Positions 1 through 9,003 of a DNA stretch of 34,433 nt are shown piece after piece. The stretch covers positions 1 through 34,433 of the forward strand of contig NZ_AEEA01000002.1 in the NCBI RefSeq assembly GCF_000297095.1. Direction: 5' to 3'. The first letter of the stretch is position 1. Every line of letters begins with the position of its first letter. The stretch comes from Treponema primitia ZAS-1. GTDB taxonomy: Bacteria; Spirochaetota; Spirochaetia; Treponematales; Breznakiellaceae. Both the position numbers and the translations under genes were made by a program. A model generated the notes under the pieces. The model saw only the letters and a list, made by a program, of their open reading frames with translations, was not told the DNA's origin and ran no database searches.

Positions 1-18
1 ATGCTTAGAGGACATGGC

Positions 19-108
19 AGACCGGAACGGAGCGTCCCCGGAGGCGCCGGAACGACCGTTACTGTTAGAGGGAGTGTAGGCGCCGTAGGGGATGTTCCGT
101 TCCGGTCT
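19..108. repeat. Imperfect 30-bp inverted repeat forming a large hairpin
   Basis: Bases 19-48 are the reverse complement of 79-108 at 25 of 30 positions, including a perfect 13-bp outer part AGACCGGAACGGA / TCCGTTCCGGTCT and a perfect inner GGCGCC. The 30-base loop shows no obvious gene. It could be a mobile palindromic intergenic element or an RNA structure; function unknown. Confidence 0.7.
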
Positions 109-161
109 GTTTGGGGATTAGCTATGGGGAACCGCTCTTTATCGTTGGGTGGGCGCCGGGG

Positions 162-196
162 TTTTTTACGTTGGGCCGAAGGGCCAGCGTAAAAAA
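162..196. terminator. Bidirectional terminator-like hairpin
   Basis: A run of six T followed by ACG and a GC-rich arm (162-177) pairs with 181-196, which ends in a run of six A, around a GAA loop. The U-tract can be read in either direction. No gene I can support ends here, so it may be part of the repeat family in this region. Confidence 0.45.
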
Positions 197-477
197 GGGC
201 GGCAGGACCAGCCCTGGTGAGTATGCCTAGAGGACCAGGGCGGAAGACGGAGAGCGGTGCCGGATCCTGGAGGGAACGAAGTGACCGGAAGGTACGGCAC
301 AGGGACTATGCTTGGAGCGGCATGACTGGACCGGGCCTGGAGGGAGCGAAGGACCGAAGGGACGTAGCGGAAGGAAGGGCTGGGCCAGGGGGATGACTAA
401 GCTAGGAAAAGGCTCCTCGGAGTTTGGAGCTCTAGCCGATGAAGCCTTATGACAAAACCAGCCGGTAATGAGTTGAG

Positions 478-508
478 AAAAACCGGAACGGTTTTTGTCT
501 ATTTCTTT
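478..508 (+). terminator. Rho-independent terminator-like hairpin
   Basis: AAAAACCG (478-485), loop GAA, CGGTTTTT (489-496) form a perfect 8-bp stem followed by a T-rich tail to about 512. It would end transcription coming from the left on the plus strand. Confidence 0.5.
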
Positions 509-634
509 TTTTGGTAAGGCACTGGGAGCCGATTGCAATCACGGTCTTTTATGGTTTAGATTTTATTGTGAGCTTGAATTTTGAATATATTGCCCGGCCT
601 TGGACGGAGAAGCGGATTCGGAAGGTCAATATAC

Positions 635-1972
635 GGACGTGTCAGAAATTCTGTGTAAATGGCAAGTCGTCATTTGAACGGAACCCGTTCATTGCCAAAT
701 TCTATGGCGAATTGGTTTAGCGCCGGACCCCAGTTATGAATTGGCATGGTCCATTTTTCTGATGCATTCCGAATCGCCAAATACAATATCTTGAGTATAG
801 CATCATCGTTGGGAAATGGCGAGCGGTTTTTGTAACTTTTCGCAGTTGGTAATTCAGGGACTCAATAGCATTGGTGGTGTAGATGGCCTTACGGATTTCC
901 GGAGGATATTTAAAATATTCGCTCAGGTCATCCCATTGTGTGGTCCAGGATTTGTGAATCATCGGATATTTGTCATTCCAGATTTTGCCGAATTCTTCAA
1001 GGTTTTCTTGGGCCGCCTTTTCGGTGGGCGCGGTGTAAACCGTCTTTAAGTCAGCACACACTTTTTTTAGATCCTTGTACGAAACAAACTTAGTAGAATT
1101 GCGGATCATGTGGACGATACACAGCTGGACACGGGTGTCAGGATACACGGCTCTGACCGCCTCGGGGAAGCCTGAGAGCCCGTCCATGCAGGCGATGAGG
1201 ATGTCAGCGACCCCACGATTTTTCAGTTCGTTGAGAACCCCCATCCAGAATTTGGCTCCCTCGTTCTCCGAGATCCAAAGCCCTAGAACTTCCTTCTGGC
1301 CCTCAAAATCCACTCCCAAGGCCACATAGACACTCTTGGTGCAGCTTTTCCCGTCCTGCTTACTATTTATCCGCAGGGCGTCCAGATACACGATGGCGTA
1401 GGATTTCTCCAGCTGTCGGTTCTGCCATTCCTTGACTTCCTCCATCACCGCCTCGGTTACCCGGCTTATCAAATCCGGTGAGACTTCAACGTTATAGATT
1501 TTTTCCAGGTGGGCTTTTATATCTCTCGCGGTCATTCCGAAGGAGTACATCGAAATTATCTGGTCGTTGAAAAGCGGGACCCGTTTTTCATACTTTGGTA
1601 TTATTTGCGGCTCGAAGGTCCCGCTCCGATCCCGTGGTATCTGCACCACCGTGCTCTGGTTTTCGGTCAATACCGTCTTTTCGCTATGTCCGTTCCGGCT
1701 GTCCCCGGTGTTGTCGCCATCGTTGGAATGTTTCTCGTACCCCAGGTGTTCGTCCATTTCGGCTTCCATGATCTTGCTTAACAGTTTTCCCGTAAGCTGC
1801 TTTAACAAGCCGTCCTGTCCCAGAACCTCGTCTCGGGATAATCCCTTCAGGTTCACCTGGTCCAGCATCTGATCAATCAGATCTTTCTCTTTCGTCTTTC
1901 GTGTCTTGGCCATCTTTGCTCCCTTGGTATTCTACCATCTTTGGCCATTTACACATACTTCCTGACACGCCC
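635..1972 (-). mobile_element. IS256-family insertion sequence with 8-bp target duplication
   Basis: The element is 1338 bp. Its ends are 29-bp inverted repeats (635-663 and 1944-1972) with 4 mismatches, sharing the core CGTGTCAG and TGTGTAAATGGC. The 8-mer CAATATAC flanks it on both sides (627-634 and 1973-1980), the duplication size expected of IS256 elements. The match extends to CAATATACGG if the first two bases of the IS are counted, so the exact edge is uncertain by two bases. The single gene inside is an IS256 (mutator-type) transposase on the minus strand. The well-preserved ends and exact duplication suggest a fairly recent insertion. Confidence 0.9.
670..1913 (-). pseudogene. IS256-family transposase, single-base frameshift near the C-terminus
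   Basis: A mutator-type DDE transposase. Visible features are the first catalytic Asp in VYLDALR, the second in ACMDGLSGF and the Glu in TTNAIESLN near residue 350. The open frame as it stands closes at 717 with an atypical tail. Reading one base over after about 827-831 (a run of five T on the plus strand, one short) restores the conserved ending NRSPFPNDDAI...WTMPIHNWGPALNQ and a stop at 670-672. Full length would be 414 aa, normal for the family; the span 670-1913 is one base short of a multiple of three. Either a recent indel or a base-calling error in a homopolymer. If real, the transposase loses a conserved C-terminal segment and may be inactive. Confidence 0.88.
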
Positions 1973-2015
1973 CAATATACGGGAAAGCTATAAAGGCATT
2001 GGTATTTGAGGAAAA

Positions 2016-2252
2016 TCAAAGCTTTATATTTTTGATTTCATACTTTTGTTCTTTTTCGTTCCACCAAAAATTACCATCCTTACAGATTTCCTTGGCCATG
2101 TTTTCGCAATCAGTCAAAAATGCCCCACCGTCAAACCCGTGTACAGCAATGCCATATTTCCGGGAAAGTACAGTCATTTCAGCTATAAAATTGTCGATAT
2201 TTTCTTTATTCCTTTGCATTTTCATGATCCTCATTAATTTCAAAGAATGCAT
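2016..2252 (-). CDS. Small 78-aa protein of unknown function, last gene of the SNF2/DUF1156/DUF499 operon
   Basis: I do not recognise a family. The ATG (2250-2252) directly abuts the restored stop of the upstream YhcG-type nuclease (2253-2255), with an AGGTGA ribosome site just inside that gene. The tight junction supports a real, co-translated gene. The protein is charged, probably cytoplasmic, with no membrane segment or signal peptide; a segment KYGIAVHGFDGGAFL is followed by an acidic, aromatic-rich C-terminus. It could be an accessory or immunity-type protein of the operon. Downstream lies the IS256 insertion, so anything that followed may have been cut off. Confidence 0.55.
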   Translation of the reverse strand: MHSLKLMRIMKMQRNKENIDNFIAEMTVLSRKYGIAVHGFDGGAFLTDCENMAKEICKDGNFWWNEKEQKYEIKNIKL

Positions 2253-3241
2253 CTATTTTTCACCTATAGCTTTGCTATCCAGCAAGAGTTTTTTATAGTC
2301 CTTTGGCAGTTTGGGACTTGTGGTATAGGTCGCTACGCCTATGGGCATGGGGCTTGTTCTGAGGGAGTATTCGACGATAGTGCGATCCTTTTCTTTACAG
2401 ATATAATTCCGATGGAATCATTCTCATCGCTTAGTTTGACTTTTTCGTTCAGGATAGTCAGATAGAATTCCATTTTGCCTTTGTATTCAGGCTGGAACTC
2501 ACCTATTTTAAGTTCGACAGCAACAAGACAATGCAAAGACCGATGATAAAGAAGAAGGTCAATGAAATACTCTTTCTTACCAGCCTTGATTTTAAATTGA
2601 TTGCCGATGAAAGCAAATTGATTCCCCATTTCAAGTAGAAAAGAACGGATGTTATTCACCAGGGCGGATTCAAGTTCCCGTTCGGAGTGTTCGTCGGCCA
2701 AGTCAAGGAAATCGAAGGTATACTCATCCTTTACCGCAAGGATGGCTTGTTTCCGTATGTTTTCAGGAAGGGTTGTATCATAATTGGTTTGGTCCAAAAG
2801 GTACTTTTCATAGGTCTTGTTGCCTATCTGATTTATGAGTACATTTTTTGACCAGCCAAATTTCTTTGTCGCCATGATGTAAAAGCGCCTTTCCTGAGTA
2901 TCCTTGCATTTTTTCATTATGGCAATATGCTTAGACCAGCTAATTTCTCGAACCAGTGGTTCGAGAAATTCAACATCGTGATATTCCGAATAGAATTGCG
3001 CCATGTACCACAAATTTGACACGGAAAAACCGCTGATGCCATGGAATTCCTTTTGCAGTTCACTAGACAATACCGGGACTATGGACTTGCCCCAGCTTTC
3101 GGATTGTTTGTCGGAAATATCCTTGCCAATATCCCAATAGAGGTTTATCAGATGGGTGTTTACCACTTTTAAGGCCTCGTACTGGGCAAGATGAATTTTT
3201 TCTTTGATTGAGGCGATAAAGAAAAGTTGACTATTATTCAT
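2253..3241 (-). pseudogene. YhcG/DUF1016-family PD-(D/E)XK nuclease, frameshifted near its C-terminus
   Basis: The N-terminal half carries the DUF1016_N DNA-binding region (LYWDIGKDIS near 35-43, GFSVSNLWYMAQFY near 71-84). The C-terminal half is a PD-(D/E)XK-type nuclease fold with D228 in FIDLLLYHR and E243/K245 in AVELKIGEF. Members are often found next to restriction and defence genes and are thought to cut or process DNA. The open frame closes at 2339 with a foreign tail. One missing base near 2395-2408 (after residue 280) would restore the usual ending CKEKDRTIVEYSLR...PIGVATY and a stop at 2253-2255, giving 329 aa, close to the family norm. The ATG overlaps the DUF499 stop as ATGA. The catalytic core lies before the frameshift, so activity might survive. 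Confidence 0.85.
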
Positions 3242-6027
3242 TGTACCTTCAAATCCTCTGAGATTCCAATATCATTAATTGCCTGAATTAAGTCATCTAA
3301 CAAATCTTGAGAGGCATCGCTATCTATTGAAAAAGAAATTGACAAATTAATCCGCAAATTTTTTCCTAAACGAATTTTTGGGATTAATCTAGTACCGATG
3401 CGATTAAATGAGTCCGGTGGAATTGTACCAGATATGATAATGTTTTGCTCTATACGGGCTGAAGATATTTGCGTTGATTTAGATTGTACCGAATCAGGCA
3501 CAGGTGACTCTGGAGTATTTTGTGTGTCGGGCACCGGAGAAGTTTCAGCAGAGGATTCAGATTGCTCTGTAACTTTTTTTAATTTTTGCGCCTGACTTTT
3601 TAAGAGTAAATACACTTCCGGCTCAAAGGAGACTTCTTCAGGGAATACCTGTTCCTGATACCAAATACGGCTATATGTACCAAAAGCGTTTTTACCTGAG
3701 GATAACCCGAATTCACCTCGAAATACAAAATCACAAATTTTTAATCGCAAGGCACTATCGGGATCCAATAGACGGGTAAGAGAACCATTAAGAAAACTCT
3801 GCCGTAGGCTGGATAAAGGCCAAGCCCCTATTTCCTTTAAAGCGGGCGGCCAGTTGCGCTCTATGTAACCCGCGCCTACGGTTTCGTTCAGCAAGGCATT
3901 GGATTTTAGAGCAGTAAGTATCCTGCTGCAGAGCGTTTCGGAGGCGGAAGAATGACCAGCGCCAAGATCAATGACTTTGAGAGAATCCTTTTCACAAGCA
4001 TCATAAATAACCGCATAGCGGTAACCACCCCATACTTCCTCTTTAGCATAATCTTTTGCGTTTAATGTTTTTGTTCCTATATCGTTTGTTTCATCCCTGC
4101 TAAAGTCGCTGCCCAAAGTACCGGATCGGATTTCACTATGTACTCGTTCCCAAGCGAGCTTGTTTTCAATACATTCACGCAGCTCACGACCTGGTCTTTT
4201 CAAACACCATATAAGAGAACCCGGATACAGGCGAGGGGAAGTTCCGTGATTACTAGTCCAACTTGCTATTTTTTTTCGGAGCATTTGAAATGTACCGGTT
4301 TCCTCACCGGACCACTCAATTAACGGATCTGCTACAACCATAGTCAATTTAGGAGAATCGGGAATGGCCATTTCATCTGCAGGAAAGGAAATTATTGGAA
4401 TCGTCGCATTACGTTTGAATTCTTCTTCAACTGTCTTCCGAATTGCGGGTATTATTTCTGTTTCCTCATCAAGGGATGCGCGGCGGTCAGAGACTACCTT
4501 TTTTAACGTAGGCTGATAGCCAATTTTATAACCATCGGATCCTACCTTACGGATAAAATATGATTTAGATTCCAGTTTATAAGCGGCAGTATCTATTGAG
4601 GTTGTATCTATTTCGGGTTCACAAAGGGCAAAACGAAGTTCCGGAAGGTGGGCGATTTTGTCAACCTGACCTCCTGAGGATTCAAAAAGGATTGTCGTAC
4701 CTACCCTTCGGTGAATGTTTTGCAATGGGCCGGATGTATCGGCGTCAAGCGCTTGGGCGTGGGATTGATTATCTGAAATATCAGTATTGATAGCTGCCAG
4801 GAGGCGAGATTCACCAAGTTGTCCAAGTACAACACTACGGAATTCCGGAATATCAAGAGGAGCGGAACCGAGGGTGATGAGCGGTTCCTTTCTTGCATTT
4901 ATATGATCACTTTGAAAAACCTGGGATACCCATTGGGCAAGCATGGACAGAGTTCCGCGGGTCTGCTGGTATTGGGGAAGGGCTTGCCATTTACGTTGAA
5001 ATACGGAAAGCGTTGCAGGGTGAAATGGATAACAGGTTTCAAAACGTTTATATAACAGATCCTTGGCACTTGCTTCTGAAACAGAAGTATCAACGGAAGT
5101 CCATTCGGGAGGAAGCTGGGCGCGGTGCTCAAAATACCATTCGGCATAGGTTTTTGCAACCGCTTTTCTGGTTTCTTCGCGGCCAATACTCTCAAAAAGG
5201 CGACGCCTGACAACTTCGCCGATTTCAGCTTCATCATTGGCAATAAGGTCTTTTGCAACACGGCGGACTACTTTGGTAATTTTATCCTGCCACTGCATAT
5301 CTCGTTCGGTCATTTCCGTCTGGCTTCGGGGTAAACTGATTAGAATCGCTCCGTGGGTAGTGCCGGTGACAGCAATCGTTAAATTCTGGATAAAGGCATA
5401 GAATTGCTCATCCATGTTGCGATGGCGGTTAAGAAAATTTAATACTTCATCGAATAATAACAGAACAGGTTTATTCACCGCTTTAAATACCCGGATCAAT
5501 GCTTCGGTGCCGGGGGGGATGGTTTTTGCGGATTCACCAAGTTCTTTAATACCGGCATCTCCTGCAAGCTGAAAGGCTATATCCAGCCATGGTGTCTCCC
5601 TGCCGGGAGTGGGGTCCCAAGAATTGCCGACAAAGGCGGCGACTTTTGCCTCAGGTACACTTGAGAGATTTGCTTCCTTTAGAAGTTCTGCTACGCCTGA
5701 ATAATCAGCGGCCTTTTTAGCAGAAGTTACCAGGTGATAAAGTGTGGTAAGGGTATGGGTTTTCCCTCCGCCAAATTGAGTAATGAGGGTCATTACCGGG
5801 GCGGTGTTGGCGGTTTTGCCGGATAAACGGCGCAACACCATAGCGGTATGTTCCCGCAAGGCGCGGGTAAAACAGGTACGAGAAAAGAACTGTCCGGGGT
5901 CACTGTAATCTTCGGGGGCTGTTTTGTTAATTACCTGTTCAAGATGGATGGCAAATTCGTCAGGGTTAAAGGAACGCCCCTCGCGGACTTCCTTTCGGGG
6001 AATTGCAACATTATACCAGTATTCCAT
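3238..6027 (-). CDS. DUF499-family P-loop ATPase of an anti-phage gene cluster
   Basis: A 929-aa protein with Walker A in LITQFGGGKTHTL (GGGKT at 86-90) and Walker B in PVLLLFDEVLNFL (about 185-197). Length and N-terminus match DUF499 ATPases, which occur with DUF1156 methyltransferases in defence islands and resemble the BrxC/PglY ATPases of BREX in role and motif layout. Residues about 820-860 are a Ser/Pro/Gln-rich low-complexity linker before a final small domain. The start has a good ribosome site (AAGGAACTGG, four bases before the ATG). It sits 32 bp after the methyltransferase gene and overlaps the YhcG gene by ATGA, so all are one transcript. The exact biochemical role is not established; an energy-driven complex with the methylase and helicase is an inference. 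Confidence 0.85.
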   Translation of the reverse strand: MEYWYNVAIPRKEVREGRSFNPDEFAIHLEQVINKTAPEDYSDPGQFFSRTCFTRALREHTAMVLRRLSGKTANTAPVMTLITQFGGGKTHTLTTLYHLVTSAKKAADYSGVAELLKEANLSSVPEAKVAAFVGNSWDPTPGRETPWLDIAFQLAGDAGIKELGESAKTIPPGTEALIRVFKAVNKPVLLLFDEVLNFLNRHRNMDEQFYAFIQNLTIAVTGTTHGAILISLPRSQTEMTERDMQWQDKITKVVRRVAKDLIANDEAEIGEVVRRRLFESIGREETRKAVAKTYAEWYFEHRAQLPPEWTSVDTSVSEASAKDLLYKRFETCYPFHPATLSVFQRKWQALPQYQQTRGTLSMLAQWVSQVFQSDHINARKEPLITLGSAPLDIPEFRSVVLGQLGESRLLAAINTDISDNQSHAQALDADTSGPLQNIHRRVGTTILFESSGGQVDKIAHLPELRFALCEPEIDTTSIDTAAYKLESKSYFIRKVGSDGYKIGYQPTLKKVVSDRRASLDEETEIIPAIRKTVEEEFKRNATIPIISFPADEMAIPDSPKLTMVVADPLIEWSGEETGTFQMLRKKIASWTSNHGTSPRLYPGSLIWCLKRPGRELRECIENKLAWERVHSEIRSGTLGSDFSRDETNDIGTKTLNAKDYAKEEVWGGYRYAVIYDACEKDSLKVIDLGAGHSSASETLCSRILTALKSNALLNETVGAGYIERNWPPALKEIGAWPLSSLRQSFLNGSLTRLLDPDSALRLKICDFVFRGEFGLSSGKNAFGTYSRIWYQEQVFPEEVSFEPEVYLLLKSQAQKLKKVTEQSESSAETSPVPDTQNTPESPVPDSVQSKSTQISSARIEQNIIISGTIPPDSFNRIGTRLIPKIRLGKNLRINLSISFSIDSDASQDLLDDLIQAINDIGISEDLKVQ

Positions 6028-6059
6028 TTCCAGTTCCTTTTAAAAACAAATACAAATTT

Positions 6060-9003
6060 TTACCTCGGCATTGCCAACAACATGGCATCCAACAAACGTT
6101 TTTCTTCACTACTTGACGGGTATAGGGCAGAAAGGGCGTTAGAAAGACGCAAGAAATCGGGACCACGTTCTTGTTCGGATTTTAGCATGGAACGAAGGCC
6201 ATTGGTCTGACCTGAAGCCTGAAGCAGCATTGCGGCATGAACACGATCCAGAGTGGTAGCCTGCTGTTGATGAATGAATTCAATATCGCCCAAAGAAGAT
6301 GAACCTGCCCTTTTTCGTCCGCGAATATGAGGGGTGGACGGTATATCGAAATCAGGAAACAGGGATAGCTGTAGGGCTTGGACAGGATCGCGTTCCAGTT
6401 CCTGCGCTACTGCTTGAGCACCTTCATCACCGAAAAGTTGTTTTGCCCGCTCGGTTACCGGGATCAGGCGGACATCGCTTTTTATGGTTTCTATGATACG
6501 GCCTTCCCATTTATGCAGATCCACGCCGAGAGGCTGGGCAAAACGGCGGGCTACATCGTAGGTAAGGGTAAAGCCGTTTTTCTTTTTACTACCTGTGTCA
6601 TCATCATCTTCTTCGTCAGTTGAAGATAAACCGTTTCCCTGTCCGGTAGTACCGCTATCAGGAGAATCACCGCTAGAATTATTATTGGAAGCCTGTAATG
6701 TCCACAAAAACAAAGCGGTTAAACGGGCATCTTCTTCAAGCGCCCCTGCGGCTCCGTTACGGGCTTTTGCTTCTGCGGTTCCCAGGACTTGTTCAAGAGC
6801 CGAGCGGCCTACTACTTCCCAAACTTTTTCGAGATAACGGGTAAGGGTGACTTCACTCCCATCGGCGGTTTCGACCTTGCTGTACTTGCTAAATATTTCC
6901 AGCGCTGGGCCAATACAGGCAAAAATAAGATCCGCGCCGCGGATACCTTCTCCCTGAAGCCGTTCCATCCATTCGCCGACACGTCGGGGAAGTTCCCCCA
7001 GAATCTTATCCCAATCGCCAATGGGAGCGTCCTCAGGGCGTGGACGGCAAACAAGGTGTACACTGGTTTCTAGTGCCGCAAAGCCCTGACCGCGCATACG
7101 CTGACGACGTTCTGTGGCTATAGGCCAAGAACCCGTGGTACACCAGCCAGCTTGAACAAAGAGCAGAAACCAAGGCCTCCCAGCGGTCGGTCTCTTTATG
7201 GGCAAAGACAAAAGAAGCAACACCATCTTCCCGAATGATACGCTTCATTTGGGTAAAAGCCTGCCTCATACCGTATTCATACCATTGACGGTCATGTACA
7301 CCACCTTCGGAAACGGCACGATTTTCGGTAAGCTCACGAGCCTTTTCGGTCTGCCCAGCAGCAAAGGATTTAGCCAGCCTTTCCTTAAGCCCAAGATGAA
7401 GATATCCGTAAAAAAAATCAGAAAGGTGGGCATACGGAATTTGATTTGCATAGGGCGGATCGGTAAAGATGATATCCACCGATTCATCGGGCAATACCGG
7501 GTCCAAGGCATTTGCCAACAAGGGAGAAACTGGATGTGGATGGGTACTCGTAAGCAAATGAAGAGCGCTTTGGATACTGCGGACCGAATACCCTAATCCA
7601 TCGCAATTATTACTTAATGGATTACTTTCCACAAAATCGGCGCGAAACGGAATACCCGAACCCTGTATAAATATAGATTTTACACCTTCTGAAAGCCAGA
7701 CACAAAGTGAAGTATGATACTGACTGTTATCGGAATAAGCGATATAGAGGCAGGCGGCTAAAGCGTTGAACAGTTCTTTATCATGTATCTTTTTTTGCGC
7801 TCCCCGTAGGGCATCTTCAATTATTTCATGAATAATCCAGCGTGAAAATTTCTGACGAGGTGCGAGAACATCTTCCCATGTTTTTATTCCATAAGGTCCA
7901 GGAGGAAAAGCCCGTGTGTCATTCTGTGGGAAAGAAGGCATTTCAAAATGAATAGACTTTGCTTTTTCTGCAGCCTTATTAAAGGCTTCAAAGTCTCTTG
8001 CAGTTGGTTTAAAATAATCCTTTTTGCCATTAGTACCTTCGCGGGCTATCGCGAAAAGTATTGCATCATCGGATCCGCTGTGTTTGTCCCTCAACTGAGC
8101 CTGTACCCGCTCGCGTTGAGTTACCACATGGCACTTCGGACAGGTTGCCTTCATTTTGGCAACCGTACCTTTTTCAATTTCACCATCATTATTGTAGGAA
8201 AAAATATCGATAGATGGCTCCGTTGATCCGGAAGGGTATTTAATACGCAAAGCCTTTTTTCGTTGTTTCGATATTGAAAGCTGCAGACCGCGAATTAACG
8301 GGATAGTAACGCCGCAGTTTGATCCTTCACACTTGACAGTTCTTGCCCAGAGGTACGCAAGGGGTTTCCGCCCCTGATCATCAGCGGGGTAATATACCGC
8401 AAGGCGTTTTTCCGTTTCTTTTAATACCCAATCGGACCAGATATCAAATTGTTTAGTAAGCTCGGTTCCCTTTCGGGGGCACCATTCCAGGGCGATTTTT
8501 AAGAGGAGCCATGCGACAGGATTAAGATCGCTGGAAGTAACTTCGCAACCCAAACGCTGGGCTTCAAGCGGGATGGAACCACCACCTGAGAAGGGGTCAA
8601 GCACATGGGGATCGTTTCCGTAGGCTGCTTTGATGAGATCATGGGCGGTAGAAACAAATCCGGCAGTATTGACAGAATCCCAGGGGGCGATTTTGGAGAC
8701 AAAATTAAATAGGGCTTTTTGAAGATCCTTATCTTTTGGGCCTATTTTTTCACTCGATAAAGCTTCTATAGCCTTGTTTTTAAATTCTTTCGGGCAGGCA
8801 GCATCACATGGATCAGGCAACAATAATGTTAAGAGCAAAGAACGGCAGGCAGATAAAGGACGGCGAGCCCACCATGAATGGAGCAAAGAAATATGCCCGC
8901 TTTCGATGCGGGTTTTACGGTTATTTTCTTCTACACAGGCTAAGTTTACAATCGACAGGGGGAAGTCCACTTCCGCAAGACGTTTACATTCTTTAGGTAT
9001 CAT
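6060..9003 (-). pseudogene. DUF1156-family adenine DNA methyltransferase, split by a one-base frameshift
   Basis: The N-terminus is the DUF1156 domain (VDFPLSIVNLACVEENN, then HSWWARRPLSACRS). Next come an SAM-binding motif DPFSGGGSIPLEA (about 136-148), a zinc-ribbon-like set of cysteines (CEGSNC, CPKC) and the catalytic motif FTDPPYANQ (near 517), typical of N6-adenine or N4-cytosine methylases. The first frame runs off at 7033 with an unrelated tail. The family's C-terminal part (QAGWCTTGSWPIATE, VHLVCRPRPEDAP, ADLIFACIGPALEIF) continues in another frame down to 6060. One extra base in the AAA run at 7158-7160 explains this; removing it gives 980 aa, and the span 6060-9003 is 1 mod 3. An acidic Ser/Asp-rich linker lies around 6580-6700. 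It overlaps the helicase stop as ATGA. Either a base-calling error or a methylase that has lost its C-terminal third. Confidence 0.88.

Larger units (their letters stand above)
1..634. other. GC-rich, hairpin-rich intergenic region with no convincing gene
   Basis: No open frame here looks like a protein I recognise, and the composition is G-rich and repetitive. Visible structures are an imperfect 30-bp inverted repeat (19-48 with 79-108), a terminator-like hairpin at 162-196, a second at 478-496, and two diverged copies of a short unit beginning ATGCYTAGAGGAC at positions 1 and 223. A second direct repeat, CCTGGAGGGARCGAAG, occurs at 266-281 and 336-351. From about 510 to 634 the composition becomes more gene-like: an open frame on the plus strand (from 511) runs into the IS256 insertion at 635 and may be a broken gene. 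Confidence 0.6.

Noticed and set aside
1..192. Open 63-codon frame at the left edge
   Set aside because: It is Gly/Arg/Val-rich, covers an inverted repeat and a terminator-like hairpin, and matches no family I know.
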